DNA of 64,000 nt from Oscillospiraceae bacterium (GCA_910574635.1 CAJTCG010000005.1:124001-188000); one strand, 5' to 3'; shown: positions 24,670-33,665, counted from the first letter of the stretch. Notes: a model not told the origin generated them from the sequence alone. Numbers and translations: made by a program.

Positions 24670-27600
24670 TTAAGTGGTTTCCGCAGGGACGGCCTCCGCC
24701 TCGGGGGCCGGGGCCTCGGGAGCCGCCTCGGAAAGAAGCTCTTCTTTGGCCTTGCGCCCGAAGAGGGGCTTCCGGGGCTTTTTCGGGGGCTTCTCCCCCT
24801 TGTGCTTCCGGCGGAAGATGTGGCTCAGGTTGTCGATAACGGAATAGTACACCGGGGTGAACACCAGGGTTACAATGGTGGAGATCACCATGCCCGCGAT
24901 CATCGTAATGCCCATGTCCGACATCATTTCGTTGGTCTCCCCGATTCCCATGGCCATGGGGACCATGGCGAGGATGGTGGTCAGGGTGGTCATCAGGATG
25001 GGCCGCACCCGCAGGGGGCAGGCGTGGAGGATGGCGGTTTCCCGGTCCTCGCCCCGGGCCCGGCGGATCTTGATGTACTCCACCAGAATGATGGAGGAGT
25101 TGACCACCGTGCCCGCCAGCATGATGATGGAAACCAGGGACAGCATGGAGAGGTCCCGCCCCGTGACGGGGAGGCCGAAGAGGGAGCCGGTAAAGGCCAC
25201 AGGGAGAATCAGCATGACCATGACGGGCATGAGGAAGCTCTCAAACTGCACCGCCAGGACGAAATACACCAGCAGCAGCGCCGCCGCCAGGGCAATGAGC
25301 AGATCGCCGAAGCTCTCCATCATGGTCTCATAGGAGCCGTCGGTCTCCACGGCGTAGCCCTGGGGGAAGGTGTAGTTGTTCAGAATTTCCCAGACGGCGG
25401 CGGTCATGGCGGCGGTGTCGCCGCTGACGGAGTCGCCGGAGATGGTCACCTGCCGGGTCTGGTTGGACCGGACGATGGTCTGGGGCGCCTGTTCGATGGC
25501 GACGTTCGCCACGGAGCCCAGGGGCACCGTGCCGCCCATGGCGGAGGGCACGCCCATGGATTTCAGCGCGTCCAGGCTTTTCGCCGCCGCGCCGCCGCCC
25601 CGGACCACCACGTCCAGCTCACGCCCTGTGATGGTCACTTTTGTGGCGGTGGAGCCGGTAAGCTCCGACCGGACCGCCTGGCCGATGGAGGCGGCGGTGA
25701 GGCCGTACTGGGCGGCGGCCTCCCGGTTTACGGAAACCTTCACCTGGGGCACCTCGTCGGACAGGGAGCTCTTCACGTTCACCGCGTCGGGCAGGGCCTC
25801 GATTTGGGAAATGAGGTCGTCCGCCAGGAAGGCCAGAGTATCGTAGTCGTCTCCCTCGATGTTGACCGCGATGTCTCCGCCGCCGCCCATCATCATATCC
25901 GCGTCGGAGGCGGAGACGGTGATTTCACAGCCGGCAATGTCCTGCACCGCCGCCCGGAGGGCGATGGCAATGTCGTTGCTGCCCCGGGCCCGCTGGGACT
26001 TGGAGCCGATATCCAGCATCATGGTAACGGACTCGTTGTAGGCAATGTAGAACATCTCCTCAACTTCCGGCACCTCCGCCTCCACAATGGCGGTGACCCG
26101 GTCGGCAATGACGGACGTCTCGTTCAGCTGGGAGCCGATGGGCATGCTGACGTTGACCGAGATCTGCCCCTGGTCCATGTCGGGGATGAGGACCATCTTC
26201 GTATTGACCAGGGTGATGCCGAAGAGGACCACCAGGGCAAAGGAGGCCGCCATGCCCAGGAAGAGATGATGGACAAAGAAGTCCAGGGTTTTCAGGTAGA
26301 AGGCGCCGATCTTCTCCATCAGCCGCTTCAAGGGGCCGGGCTGCTTCCCGGCCAGTTTTTCCTGACGGCGGCGGACCTTCTCCTCGTCCAGGGTGAAGTA
26401 GCAGAGGAGGGGCACCAGGGTCAGGGAGATGACCAGGGAGGCAAAGATCAAGGAGGCGATGGTCAGGCAGAAATCCTTGAACATCATCCCCGCCATGCCG
26501 CCGGTAAGGGCCAGGGGGACAAAGACCGCCTCGGTGGTGAGGGTGGAGGCCAGGACGGAGCTGGTGACCTCCTTGGTGCCCTCAATGCAGGCGTCCGCCC
26601 GGCTGCGGCCCTCGGCGGAAAAGCGGTAGATGTTTTCCAGCACCACGATGGAGTTGTCCACAATCATGCCCACGCCCATAGCGATGCCGCCCAGGGACAT
26701 CATGTTCAGCGTCAGGTTGAAGGCCCGCATGAGGACGAAGACCGTCAAAATGCAGATGGGCATGGACACGGCAATAGTCAGCGTGGCCCCGCCCCGGCGG
26801 AGGAACAGCAGCACCACAACGGCCGCCAGCAGCACGCCCTGGAGGATGTTCTGATAGGCGGCGTCCACCGTCTGGTTGATGTAGTCGCTGGCAAGGTAGG
26901 GGGCGGAATAGCGGAGGCTGGGGTTCTCCGTCTTCAGGTTTTCCAGCCGCTTTACCACCTGCTCGGAGACGTAGACCTCGTTGGCGGCGGACTGCTTGGA
27001 GACTTGGAGGACCACACAGGCGGCCTCGCCGGACTTGGCCATGGCGTCCATGTCCTTGTCCTCCAGGGTGACGTCAGCCACTTCGGAAAGCCGCACCGCG
27101 CCGCCGGTGGGCAGGGAGAGGATCATATTGCGCACGTCGTCCACGGTCTGGAACTTGGCGTCGGTGGAGACGGTGAGCTTCTTGGACCCGTTTTCAAGGC
27201 TGCCGCCGGGGTAGATCAGGTTCTGCCCCGCCAGGAACTGGGACACGTAGGAGGCGGAAAGGCCGTAGCCCGCCGCCCGGGTGGGGTCCAGCTCCACGGC
27301 GATCTGCTGCTCCACGCCGCCGTTCACCGTCACCTGGGCCACGCCGTTGATCCGCTCCAGGGCGGGGACCACCAGGTCCTCCGCCAGGGTCTGGAGTTGG
27401 CTCAGGTCCTCGCCCACCAGGGCGATCATGGCCGTGGGCATCAGGGCGCTGAGGTTCATGTTGATGATCACCGGGTCCATGGCGTCCTCCGGGAGGCTCA
27501 CCATGTCGAACTGCTCCCGGAGCTTCGTGGCGGCGATGTCCAGGTCCGTGCCGTCCACATAGGTGATCTGAATCTGGCTCACGCCGTCGGAGGAGGTGGA

Positions 27601-27843
27601 GGAAATCGTGTCCACGCCGGGGACGGACATGATGGCCCCCTCCAGGGGCCGGGTGACCAGCTCCTCAATGTCGCTGGGGCTGGCTCCGGTGTAATAGCAG
27701 GCCACCACGGCCATGGGCATCTCCATCTCCGGCATCAGGGCCATTTGGAGCTGGGTGGCGAACATCAATCCGAAGACGCAGATCAAGATGCTGGCCAGGA
27801 TGGTTGCCACCTTGTGCTGGATGCTTGCTCTGGCGATACTCAT
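24670..27843 (-). CDS. RND-family efflux pump inner-membrane subunit
   Basis: About 1057 residues, full AcrB/MdtB-type length. Twelve membrane helices with two large extracytoplasmic loops; helix 1 ASIQHKVATILASILICVFG, helix 4 region GGIAMGVGMIVDNSIVVLEN carries the proton-relay aspartate pair, and a similar repeat occurs in the second half (LLPVAFTGSLFGLPVTGRDL region, TVVNSSIILVEYIK). Proton-driven export of hydrophobic compounds or drugs. ATG at 27843 is used; a TTG at 27849 fits the ribosome binding site slightly better and adds two residues. Last gene of tetR-tolC-hlyD-rnd. Confidence 0.93.
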   Translation of the reverse strand: MSIARASIQHKVATILASILICVFGLMFATQLQMALMPEMEMPMAVVACYYTGASPSDIEELVTRPLEGAIMSVPGVDTISSTSSDGVSQIQITYVDGTDLDIAATKLREQFDMVSLPEDAMDPVIINMNLSALMPTAMIALVGEDLSQLQTLAEDLVVPALERINGVAQVTVNGGVEQQIAVELDPTRAAGYGLSASYVSQFLAGQNLIYPGGSLENGSKKLTVSTDAKFQTVDDVRNMILSLPTGGAVRLSEVADVTLEDKDMDAMAKSGEAACVVLQVSKQSAANEVYVSEQVVKRLENLKTENPSLRYSAPYLASDYINQTVDAAYQNILQGVLLAAVVVLLFLRRGGATLTIAVSMPICILTVFVLMRAFNLTLNMMSLGGIAMGVGMIVDNSIVVLENIYRFSAEGRSRADACIEGTKEVTSSVLASTLTTEAVFVPLALTGGMAGMMFKDFCLTIASLIFASLVISLTLVPLLCYFTLDEEKVRRRQEKLAGKQPGPLKRLMEKIGAFYLKTLDFFVHHLFLGMAASFALVVLFGITLVNTKMVLIPDMDQGQISVNVSMPIGSQLNETSVIADRVTAIVEAEVPEVEEMFYIAYNESVTMMLDIGSKSQRARGSNDIAIALRAAVQDIAGCEITVSASDADMMMGGGGDIAVNIEGDDYDTLAFLADDLISQIEALPDAVNVKSSLSDEVPQVKVSVNREAAAQYGLTAASIGQAVRSELTGSTATKVTITGRELDVVVRGGGAAAKSLDALKSMGVPSAMGGTVPLGSVANVAIEQAPQTIVRSNQTRQVTISGDSVSGDTAAMTAAVWEILNNYTFPQGYAVETDGSYETMMESFGDLLIALAAALLLVYFVLAVQFESFLMPVMVMLILPVAFTGSLFGLPVTGRDLSMLSLVSIIMLAGTVVNSSIILVEYIKIRRARGEDRETAILHACPLRVRPILMTTLTTILAMVPMAMGIGETNEMMSDMGITMIAGMVISTIVTLVFTPVYYSVIDNLSHIFRRKHKGEKPPKKPRKPLFGRKAKEELLSEAAPEAPAPEAEAVPAETT

Positions 27844-27849
27844 GTTCAA

Positions 27850-29097
27850 TTATTCCTCCTGGCCCTCTCCCGCTTCGGCAGCGGCGCCTTCGTCGGATTC
27901 CGTGCCTTCCTCCGGCTGCTCCGCCGGAGCGTCCGTGCCGGAGACCACGCGGACCGGGTCGCCGTCGGTCAGGTACGCCTGGCCCACGGTGACCAGCTGC
28001 TGCCCGGCGGAAAGGCCGGTGAGGACCTCCGTCACGCCGTTGCCGGTGAGGCCGGTGGAGACCTCCACGTATTTGGCGGCGCCGTCCTCCACCACGAAGA
28101 CGTACCGGGTGTCCCCCCGGGTCAGCACCGCCTCGGTGGGGACGACGATGGTGTTCTCAGACACGTCGGTGTGGAAGGTGACGTCGGCGAACATGCCCGC
28201 CAGCAGCCCGTCGGTGTCGGAGGGCAGGGACAGCGTGACGGTGTAGAGCCGGGTCTGCATGTTGGCGGCCCGCTCCACGGAGCGGATGGCGGCCTCAAAG
28301 GTCTGATTCGCGGCGCTGACGGACACGTCCGCCTTGTCTCCCGCCGAGAGCTTGGGCACCAAGGCCTCGGACACCTGGACCACGGCTTTCATCTGCTCCG
28401 CCCCGTCAATGACGGCCAGGGGGGCGGTGTTGGAGATAAAGCCCCCTTCGGTGGCGTTCATGGTCACCAGGGTGCCGCTGCTGGGGGCGATGACGTTGCC
28501 CCGGGCGTCCACGTTTTCCAGCACCGTGTCCAGCTGCTCCACGTTGGAAAGGGCGCTCTGCATCCCCGCCTCCAGCTGGGAGAGGGTGGAGTTCCGCTGG
28601 GCGACGGCGGTCTGGAGCTGGAGCTCCGCCTGGTCGATCTCCAGCTGGGAGGCCGCGCCGATCTCAAAAAGCTCTTTCAGGTCCCGGACGTTCTTCTCCG
28701 CCAGGGCAATCTGCTTTTCAAACACCGCCGCCTGGTCGTTGTAGCTCTGGGCGGAGGAGCGGTAGTTGATGCTGGCGGCGTTGTGGGAGGCCAGGGTGCT
28801 CCCAAGGTCCAGGGTGCACAGCATGTCGCCGGCCTTGACCTCGTCTCCCGCCTCGGCGTAAACGGCGGTGCATTTGGCGCTGACGGCCACCATGATGGTG
28901 GACTGGTCTTCCGCCAGCAGCTGGCCGGAGACGGTGTTCTCCGTGTAGATGGTGTCCGCCCCGATCTCCTGGACCTGGACGGCCACGCCCGGGTTGGCGG
29001 GCTCTTCCTCCGGCGTTTCGTCCGCCCCGCCGCAGGCGGTCAGGGACAGCGCCAGCACGGCGGCAAGCAGCGCCGCCAGGATTCTGTTCTTTGTCAT
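27850..29097 (-). CDS. RND efflux periplasmic-adaptor (HlyD/AcrA) lipoprotein
   Basis: 415 residues. Lipobox LTAC (Cys about 22), barrel-sandwich/lipoyl halves (TVSGQLLAEDQSTIMV and VIAPSSGTLVTMNATEGGFI), central coiled-coil hairpin (EKQIALAEKNVRDLKELFEI to SQLEIDQAELQLQTAVAQRN), beta-barrel and membrane-proximal domains, then an acidic disordered tail. Start at 29097 with GGAGGAAC upstream. It bridges the pump to the TolC-like protein. Unlike diderms, it would be anchored on the outer face of the single membrane. Confidence 0.92.
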   Translation of the reverse strand: MTKNRILAALLAAVLALSLTACGGADETPEEEPANPGVAVQVQEIGADTIYTENTVSGQLLAEDQSTIMVAVSAKCTAVYAEAGDEVKAGDMLCTLDLGSTLASHNAASINYRSSAQSYNDQAAVFEKQIALAEKNVRDLKELFEIGAASQLEIDQAELQLQTAVAQRNSTLSQLEAGMQSALSNVEQLDTVLENVDARGNVIAPSSGTLVTMNATEGGFISNTAPLAVIDGAEQMKAVVQVSEALVPKLSAGDKADVSVSAANQTFEAAIRSVERAANMQTRLYTVTLSLPSDTDGLLAGMFADVTFHTDVSENTIVVPTEAVLTRGDTRYVFVVEDGAAKYVEVSTGLTGNGVTEVLTGLSAGQQLVTVGQAYLTDGDPVRVVSGTDAPAEQPEEGTESDEGAAAEAGEGQEE

Positions 29098-29127
29098 GTA
29101 GTTCCTCCAAATCATCGTCACTGGCCG

Positions 29128-30600
29128 TTAAGTCCCGGACTGGCCGGAGCTCATCACGCCGTAGTTCACGGCCCAGTAGTAGGTCCGGTAGGCGGTGAAC
29201 AGGTTCCGCCGGGCGGTTTCCACGGCGTCCTTGGCCTCCGTCAGCTCATCCTCCGCATCCAGAAGGGCGTTGCGGGAGAGGTTCCCCTGGCGGTATTTCA
29301 GTTCCATGGAGGCATAGGTGCTCTCCTGGAAGGCCAGGGAGGTCTGAGCGGAGTTCAGCACCTGCTGGTAGTCCTTCACGGAGTCGAAGGCATTGCGGAA
29401 GTTCATCTCAAAGCTCTGCTCCGCCATCTTGTACTCGTACAGCGCCGCCTCATAGGTGTGCCGGGCGCTGCGGACGTTGTATGTATTTTGGGCGTAGCTC
29501 TCCCGGGTGTCCTCATAGGAGTCGTCCGCCTCGTCCAGCTTTTTCTTGGCGGCAAAGAGGTCGTAGCTGCGGGTCTTGGCCTCGGAGAGATCCGGCTTGT
29601 AGTCCATGGAGTCCACCAGCCCCTGGCTCAGCGCCGGAAGGGGGCCCAGGACCAGGGAGCCGTTGAGGCTGGCCCCGATCATGGACTGCATCTGGAGCTT
29701 GCACCGCCGGAGGTTCATCTCCAGGGTGCTGAGATTGCTCTGCAAGGCTGCCCGGCCGTTGCGCACCTGCTCCAGGGTCAGGGCGGAGACCTGCCCCAGC
29801 TCATAGCGGAGCTCCATCTCCTTCAGGCTTCGATCCAGGGCGGTGAGGTTCCGCTGGAGGGTGCCCTTGGTCTGCTCCAGCTCCAAAATGGCGAAGTAGA
29901 GGGACTCGGCCCCCACCACGGTGAGGTCCTGGGCGTTCTTCAATTGTTTCCTGGCGGCGGCGGAATCCTTCTGGAGCTTGCCGGAGGCCAGGTCCGACAC
30001 GGTGGCGCTGAGGCTGGCATAGGAGCTGGCCAGGTTGGAGATGATATAGCCCTGCATGGCCCCCTCCATTTCGCTGGCGACGGGGATTTGGGCGTACATC
30101 ATCTGCGCGGCCTCCAGGCTGGTCATCTGGGCGTTCAGGCTCTGGTACATGTCGGTGTAGTCCATGGCGTCGATGGAGGCGATGGACTCCTGCAGCATCT
30201 TGGCGGTCAAACTGCCCTCCAGCACCCGGTCCCGCAGGTCCTCAAAGGCCAGATAGCGGAAATCGTCCTCTCCGGTGAAGGCCAGCTCATCGTCCATCGT
30301 ACTGCCTCCGGCGGAGGCTTCCGGCGTGCCGTCGGGCCGCACGACGATAGGGCTGCTGCTGGGCCCGGCGGGGGGGAGGGCGTCGGGGGCCTCCGTCTCT
30401 TCGGGGGCTTCGGGGGCTTCCGGCTCTCCGGCGTCTCCGGCGGAGTCCCCGGCATCCCCGGAGGGCTCCGCGTCCTGGCGGGGTTCCTCCGTCTTTGCCT
30501 GGGGCGGCGGCTCCGGGCCCGGCTGGGCCAGGGCGGGTATAACGCACAGCGGCAGCGCCAGGGCCAGCGTCAGCAGCAGCGCAATCCATTGCTTTTTCAT
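29128..30600 (-). CDS. TolC-family outer-membrane-efflux-like protein
   Basis: 490 residues: signal peptide (KKQWIALLLTLALALPLCVI, cleavage near ALAQP), an 80-residue Pro/Glu/Ala-rich low-complexity linker, then two repeats of long coiled-coil helices as in TolC/OEP proteins (for example AEQSFEMNFRNAFDSVKDYQ and STYASMELKYRQGNLSRNAL). Real TolC needs an outer membrane; in a spore-forming monoderm its role must differ, perhaps spanning the thick wall, possibly tethered by the long linker. ATG follows AAGGAGG. First structural gene after tetR. Confidence 0.85.
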   Translation of the reverse strand: MKKQWIALLLTLALALPLCVIPALAQPGPEPPPQAKTEEPRQDAEPSGDAGDSAGDAGEPEAPEAPEETEAPDALPPAGPSSSPIVVRPDGTPEASAGGSTMDDELAFTGEDDFRYLAFEDLRDRVLEGSLTAKMLQESIASIDAMDYTDMYQSLNAQMTSLEAAQMMYAQIPVASEMEGAMQGYIISNLASSYASLSATVSDLASGKLQKDSAAARKQLKNAQDLTVVGAESLYFAILELEQTKGTLQRNLTALDRSLKEMELRYELGQVSALTLEQVRNGRAALQSNLSTLEMNLRRCKLQMQSMIGASLNGSLVLGPLPALSQGLVDSMDYKPDLSEAKTRSYDLFAAKKKLDEADDSYEDTRESYAQNTYNVRSARHTYEAALYEYKMAEQSFEMNFRNAFDSVKDYQQVLNSAQTSLAFQESTYASMELKYRQGNLSRNALLDAEDELTEAKDAVETARRNLFTAYRTYYWAVNYGVMSSGQSGT

Positions 30601-30705
30601 GGGGTCCTCCTTACAAATATGTATGGTTTCCATTCGCCCAGGTATGGGAGCGCCTCCGCTCCAGGGGCGTTTTTTCTTGTTATACACCTTCCACCTGGGG
30701 GAAGG

Positions 30706-31338
30706 TCAAGAAAAAGTTTCAGAATTCTCCGCGATTCTCAAACTGCCGTGCTTGACGATTTCCAGCTTGGCGGCCAGCTCCTCCCGGTGAAGCGCCCGGT
30801 CCTCCGGGCAGAGCATGGCGTCCATACAGGCGCTGCCCAGGGCCGCCATCAAAAGGCAGAAGACGATGCGCCCATACTCCGGGCTGGGGTCCCGGAGGCC
30901 GGAGAGGTCCGTCAGGTCCCAGATGCCGTCCAGCAGCCGCTGGCCCGGCCGGGTGGGGAGGAACTTTTGAATGTCCAGCCCCTGGTTATTCCGAACGAAA
31001 TTCATGCACCGTTTCATCATGGGGTCCAGGGCCGTCTCCTGCGTGGTAAAGTGGTCGAAGCAGTCCAGCTGCGCCTGGAAGATGTCCCCGCCATTGGCCT
31101 TCAAAATCCGGCGGTACTCCTCCTTGATGTGGTTCCGCACCTCCTCCAGGAGGTAGGCGAACAGGTCCTCCTTATCGGAGAAGTACTGGTAAAAGCTCCC
31201 CCGTGGGATGCCCGCCCGGCGAACAATCTGGTTGACGGAGACGTCGGTGAAGCGGGCCCCGGCGAACTCCGCCCAAGCGGCGTCGAGAAAGCGGCGCCGC
31301 TTTTCCTCCGGCAGCCGGAGGAAGGTCTCTGTACACAT
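30706..31338 (-). CDS. TetR/AcrR-family regulator of the efflux operon
   Basis: 210 residues. N-terminal HTH (LDAAWAEFAGARFTDVSVNQ, IVRRAGIPRGSFYQYF at about 20-50) and a C-terminal ligand domain. The start at 31338 has GGGGGA upstream; the open frame extends further but reaches into the operator/promoter. Two tandem palindromes directly downstream of a perfect consensus promoter are its likely operators, so it should repress its own operon and be released by a pump substrate (inference from family behaviour). Confidence 0.9.
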   Translation of the reverse strand: MCTETFLRLPEEKRRRFLDAAWAEFAGARFTDVSVNQIVRRAGIPRGSFYQYFSDKEDLFAYLLEEVRNHIKEEYRRILKANGGDIFQAQLDCFDHFTTQETALDPMMKRCMNFVRNNQGLDIQKFLPTRPGQRLLDGIWDLTDLSGLRDPSPEYGRIVFCLLMAALGSACMDAMLCPEDRALHREELAAKLEIVKHGSLRIAENSETFS

Positions 31339-31358
31339 ATGAATCCCCCATAGCAAAA

Positions 31359-31391
31359 ATGACATCCTGTCATTTTGTGACAAGCTGTCAC
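31359..31391 (-). promoter_or_regulatory. Twin TetR operators
   Basis: Two 15-bp palindromes, ATGACATCCTGTCAT (31359-31373) and GTGACAAGCTGTCAC (31377-31391), same TGACA-N5-TGTCA core, centres 18 bp apart, placed between the promoter and the tetR start. Confidence 0.75.
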
Positions 31392-31393
31392 TT

Positions 31394-31422
31394 ATTATAG
31401 TCAGGGCTAACGGCGCTGTCAA
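31394..31422 (-). promoter_or_regulatory. Consensus promoter of the tetR-tolC-hlyD-rnd operon
   Basis: Minus-strand TTGACA (31417-31422), 17-nt spacer, TATAAT (31394-31399): identical to consensus. Confidence 0.88.
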
Positions 31423-31503
31423 CCGTTTTGTGCCTCCGGGGGCGTTAAGTTTCTGTGAATAAAGAAGTGTTGGGGCCGTCCCTTCCGGGACGGCCCCTGG
31501 CCC

Positions 31504-31953
31504 TCAATATCGCGTCTCCAGCCGCTTGTAAATCAGGATACCGGCCGTAAACTCTACCAGCAGGAACGCCGCCAGGAAATAGATCAGCAGCTCCGCCGCC
31601 TCCTCCGGCACCACGCCCAGCTTCCCCAGAATAGAGAAGACCACGATGGCGGCGCAGGCCAGCAGCATCCCCAGGACATAGGCATAGCGCCCGGACCGGT
31701 CCCGGAGCATGGATTTCCGCTCGTCCCGGAGCTCGATCTGCTCCTCCTCCAGGTGCCTTTGGTAAGAGTCGGCGGTTTCCAGCTTGGTCCATTTGACGTA
31801 CTTGTAGACCTGCATGACGCCGGGGCCGGTAAAGGCCCCGAAAAAGCCGCAGAACAGGCTGTCCAGGGGCGTTTCCAGCAGCAGCGCCGCCAGCAGGAAC
31901 AGGATTCCCCCGGCAATCATACCCAGGCCGAACCAGAGTTCCCTCTTCTTCAT
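31504..31953 (-). CDS. Hypothetical membrane protein co-transcribed with XRE regulator
   Basis: 149 residues with four membrane helices in two pairs (about 6-25, 30-48 and 95-112, 122-140) separated by a charged helical segment (LEEEQIELRDERKSMLRDRS). ATGCCATGA overlap with the upstream XRE gene gives tight coupling. This XRE plus small multi-helix membrane protein arrangement is common in gut Firmicutes, but the membrane protein has no assigned function. Confidence 0.7.
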   Translation of the reverse strand: MKKRELWFGLGMIAGGILFLLAALLLETPLDSLFCGFFGAFTGPGVMQVYKYVKWTKLETADSYQRHLEEEQIELRDERKSMLRDRSGRYAYVLGMLLACAAIVVFSILGKLGVVPEEAAELLIYFLAAFLLVEFTAGILIYKRLETRY

Positions 31954-32156
31954 GGCATATCCTTCCTTTCGTGAATGAAAATCTCCTCAATGGGGAGTCC
32001 GAAAAAATCCGAGATCGCAAAGGCCAGTTCCAGCGACGGGCTGTAGCGCCCGGTCTCGATGGAGCTGACGGTCTGCCGGGAAACCCGGATGGCCCTGGCG
32101 AATTCTTCCTGCCGCAGCCCCCGGCCTTTCCGCAGCTCTTCCACGCGGTTCTTCAT
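31950..32156 (-). CDS. XRE-family small transcriptional regulator
   Basis: 68 residues, essentially one HTH_3 domain (ELRKGRGLRQEEFARAIRVS, RQTVSSIETGRYSPSLELAF) of the YozG/Cro type. ATG follows AAAGGAGG. GTAAAGG/CCTTTAC palindromes before and within its promoter are probable autoregulatory sites. It presumably controls itself and the overlapping membrane gene. Confidence 0.85.
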   Translation of the reverse strand: MKNRVEELRKGRGLRQEEFARAIRVSRQTVSSIETGRYSPSLELAFAISDFFGLPIEEIFIHERKDMP

Positions 32157-32172
32157 AGCCGCCTCCTTTCAC

Positions 32173-32274
32173 GTAAAGGTCCCTTTACAAGCAAGAGCGG
32201 CCGTCTCCTGATATGTAAAGTTTCCTTTACCAATAAGCTACCACAGCCCGGGCGATTTGTCAAGGGTCCTTTAC
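32173..32274 (-). promoter_or_regulatory. XRE promoter with repeated GTAAAGG operators
   Basis: Promoter TTGACA (32258-32263), 17-nt spacer, TAGCTT (32235-32240) on the minus strand. Palindromes GTAAAGGTCCCTTTAC (32173-32188) and GTAAAGTTTCCTTTAC (32215-32230), centres 42 bp apart, and a half-site TCCTTTAC at 32267-32274, flanking the core promoter on both sides. Confidence 0.75.
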
Positions 32275-32290
32275 ATAAATTTTCCCCGCC

Positions 32291-32319
32291 TTGCAATTTT
32301 CCCGGCCCTGTAGTATCAT
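32291..32319 (+). promoter_or_regulatory. Promoter of the zinc-binding lipoprotein gene
   Basis: TTGCAA (32291-32296), 17-nt spacer, TATCAT (32314-32319). Confidence 0.6.
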
Positions 32320-32352
32320 AGAGAAACTGCTGAACGGAAAAGGGGACCGCCC

Positions 32353-33297
32353 ATGAAACGAATCTTCCCCGCCCTCTGCGCCCTGCTGCTTCTGACCGCC
32401 TGCGGCCCGGACCTGCCGCCGGAGGATTCGGAAAGGCCGCAAATCGTCGCCACCGTCTTCCCGGCCTATGACTTCGCCCGCTCCGCCGCCGGGGAGCTGG
32501 CGGACGTGACGCTGCTGCTGCCCCCCGGGGCGGAGAGCCATTCCTACGAGCCCACCCCGGCAGACATCCTCCGGGTCCAGCGCTGCGACCTCTTTATTTA
32601 CCTGGGCGGCGAGTCCGACGCCTGGGTGGATACCATCCTCTCCGCCATCGAGCCCCGGGGGGACGTGCTGCGGATGATTGACTGCGTGGACCTTCTGGAG
32701 GAGGAGACCGTGGAGGGGATGCAGGGGGGCCATGACCATGAGGAGGGCCACGATCACCTGGGTGAGGTACTGAGCATGGACGAGCATGTCTGGACCGCCC
32801 CCCGGAACGCCGCCGCCGTCACCCGGATTATCGGGCAGCGGCTGGCCCTCCTGGACCGGTCGAACGGGGAGGCTTACGCCGCCGGAGCCGAGGCCTACGC
32901 CCTGGAGCTGGAGGAGCTGGACCGGGACTTCGCCGCCTTCTTCGACACTCTGCCGGACCGGACCATCGTCTTTGGCGACCGCTTCCCTTTGCTGTATTTC
33001 GCGGAGGCCTATGATCTGGACTATTACGCCGCCTTTCCCGGCTGCGGAGCCCAGACGGAGCCCTCGGCGGCTACGGTGGCTTTTCTGACAAGGAAGGTCC
33101 GGGAAGAGGGCCTGCCCGCCGTCTGGTATATCGAGTTTTCCAACCACCTGGTGGCGGACAGCATCGCCGAGGCCGCCGGGGTGGAGACGGCCCAGTTCCA
33201 CACCTGCCACAACGTAAGCCGGGCGGACCTGGAGGCGGGGGCCACCTGCCTCTCCCTGATGCGGGCCAACCTGGAGGCCCTGCGGGAACACATGTGA
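32353..33297 (+). CDS. Metal (zinc-type) ABC transporter substrate-binding lipoprotein
   Basis: 314 residues, ZnuA/AdcA cluster A-I family. Lipobox LTAC (Cys17); candidate ligands His63 (ESHSYEP), His145 (DEHVWTAP) and the FGDRFPLLYF / FPGCG region; a His-rich loop HDHEEGHDH at 127-135, typical of zinc binders. The usual third His of the family is replaced by Asp in FGDRFP, a known subgroup. No permease or ATPase gene is adjacent, so it must use a transporter encoded elsewhere or act alone. ATG follows AAAAGGGG. Confidence 0.85.
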   Translation: MKRIFPALCALLLLTACGPDLPPEDSERPQIVATVFPAYDFARSAAGELADVTLLLPPGAESHSYEPTPADILRVQRCDLFIYLGGESDAWVDTILSAIEPRGDVLRMIDCVDLLEEETVEGMQGGHDHEEGHDHLGEVLSMDEHVWTAPRNAAAVTRIIGQRLALLDRSNGEAYAAGAEAYALELEELDRDFAAFFDTLPDRTIVFGDRFPLLYFAEAYDLDYYAAFPGCGAQTEPSAATVAFLTRKVREEGLPAVWYIEFSNHLVADSIAEAAGVETAQFHTCHNVSRADLEAGATCLSLMRANLEALREHM

Positions 33298-33335
33298 TGT
33301 TTAGAACGTACCGATTATGAAAAGGAGGACGCCGC

Positions 33336-33629
33336 ATGGACAACGCCTTTGACTTCCTGACCCTGGATTTTTTCACCCGGGCGGCGGTGTTTCCCGGAAG
33401 CCTGGGGACCTTCCGCTACCGCTTCCAGCGCACCGGCTGGATGGGAGACGGGGAGATCCAGGCGTGGGTGTACGAGAACGTCTGCTTTGAGCTGGCGAAG
33501 AACGCGGAGACGGAGACCTTTCCCTGGACGGAGGAGGGGGTCGCCGCCTTAAAGGCTTGGCTGGGCCAAAAGCTGGCGGAGCGGGGGACGGAGCCCTACC
33601 GGATTCCCTACCCGCCGGAAACGGAATAG
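33336..33629 (+). CDS. Hypothetical 97-residue protein
   Basis: Follows the zinc-binding lipoprotein gene by 38 nt with AAAAGGAGG upstream, so it is probably co-transcribed. Compact, acidic and rich in aromatic residues ([40 protein letters not shown]). No signal, membrane segment or metal motif. Family not recognised. Confidence 0.55.
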   Translation: MDNAFDFLTLDFFTRAAVFPGSLGTFRYRFQRTGWMGDGEIQAWVYENVCFELAKNAETETFPWTEEGVAALKAWLGQKLAERGTEPYRIPYPPETE

Positions 33630-33632
33630 AAA

Positions 33633-33665
33633 ACAGGCGGCCCTCCTTTCAGGAGGGCCGCCTGT
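33633..33665. terminator. Bidirectional terminator
   Basis: Perfect 15-bp stem ACAGGCGGCCCTCCT with complement, loop TTC; TTTTC follows on the minus strand, serving the nitroreductase gene. Confidence 0.85.

Noticed and set aside
24532..31353. A 2273-codon open frame on the plus strand across the efflux operon.
   Set aside because: It lies opposite four well-supported genes; its His/Gly/Gln-rich composition is what the complement of GC-rich codons gives, and it has no domain similarity.
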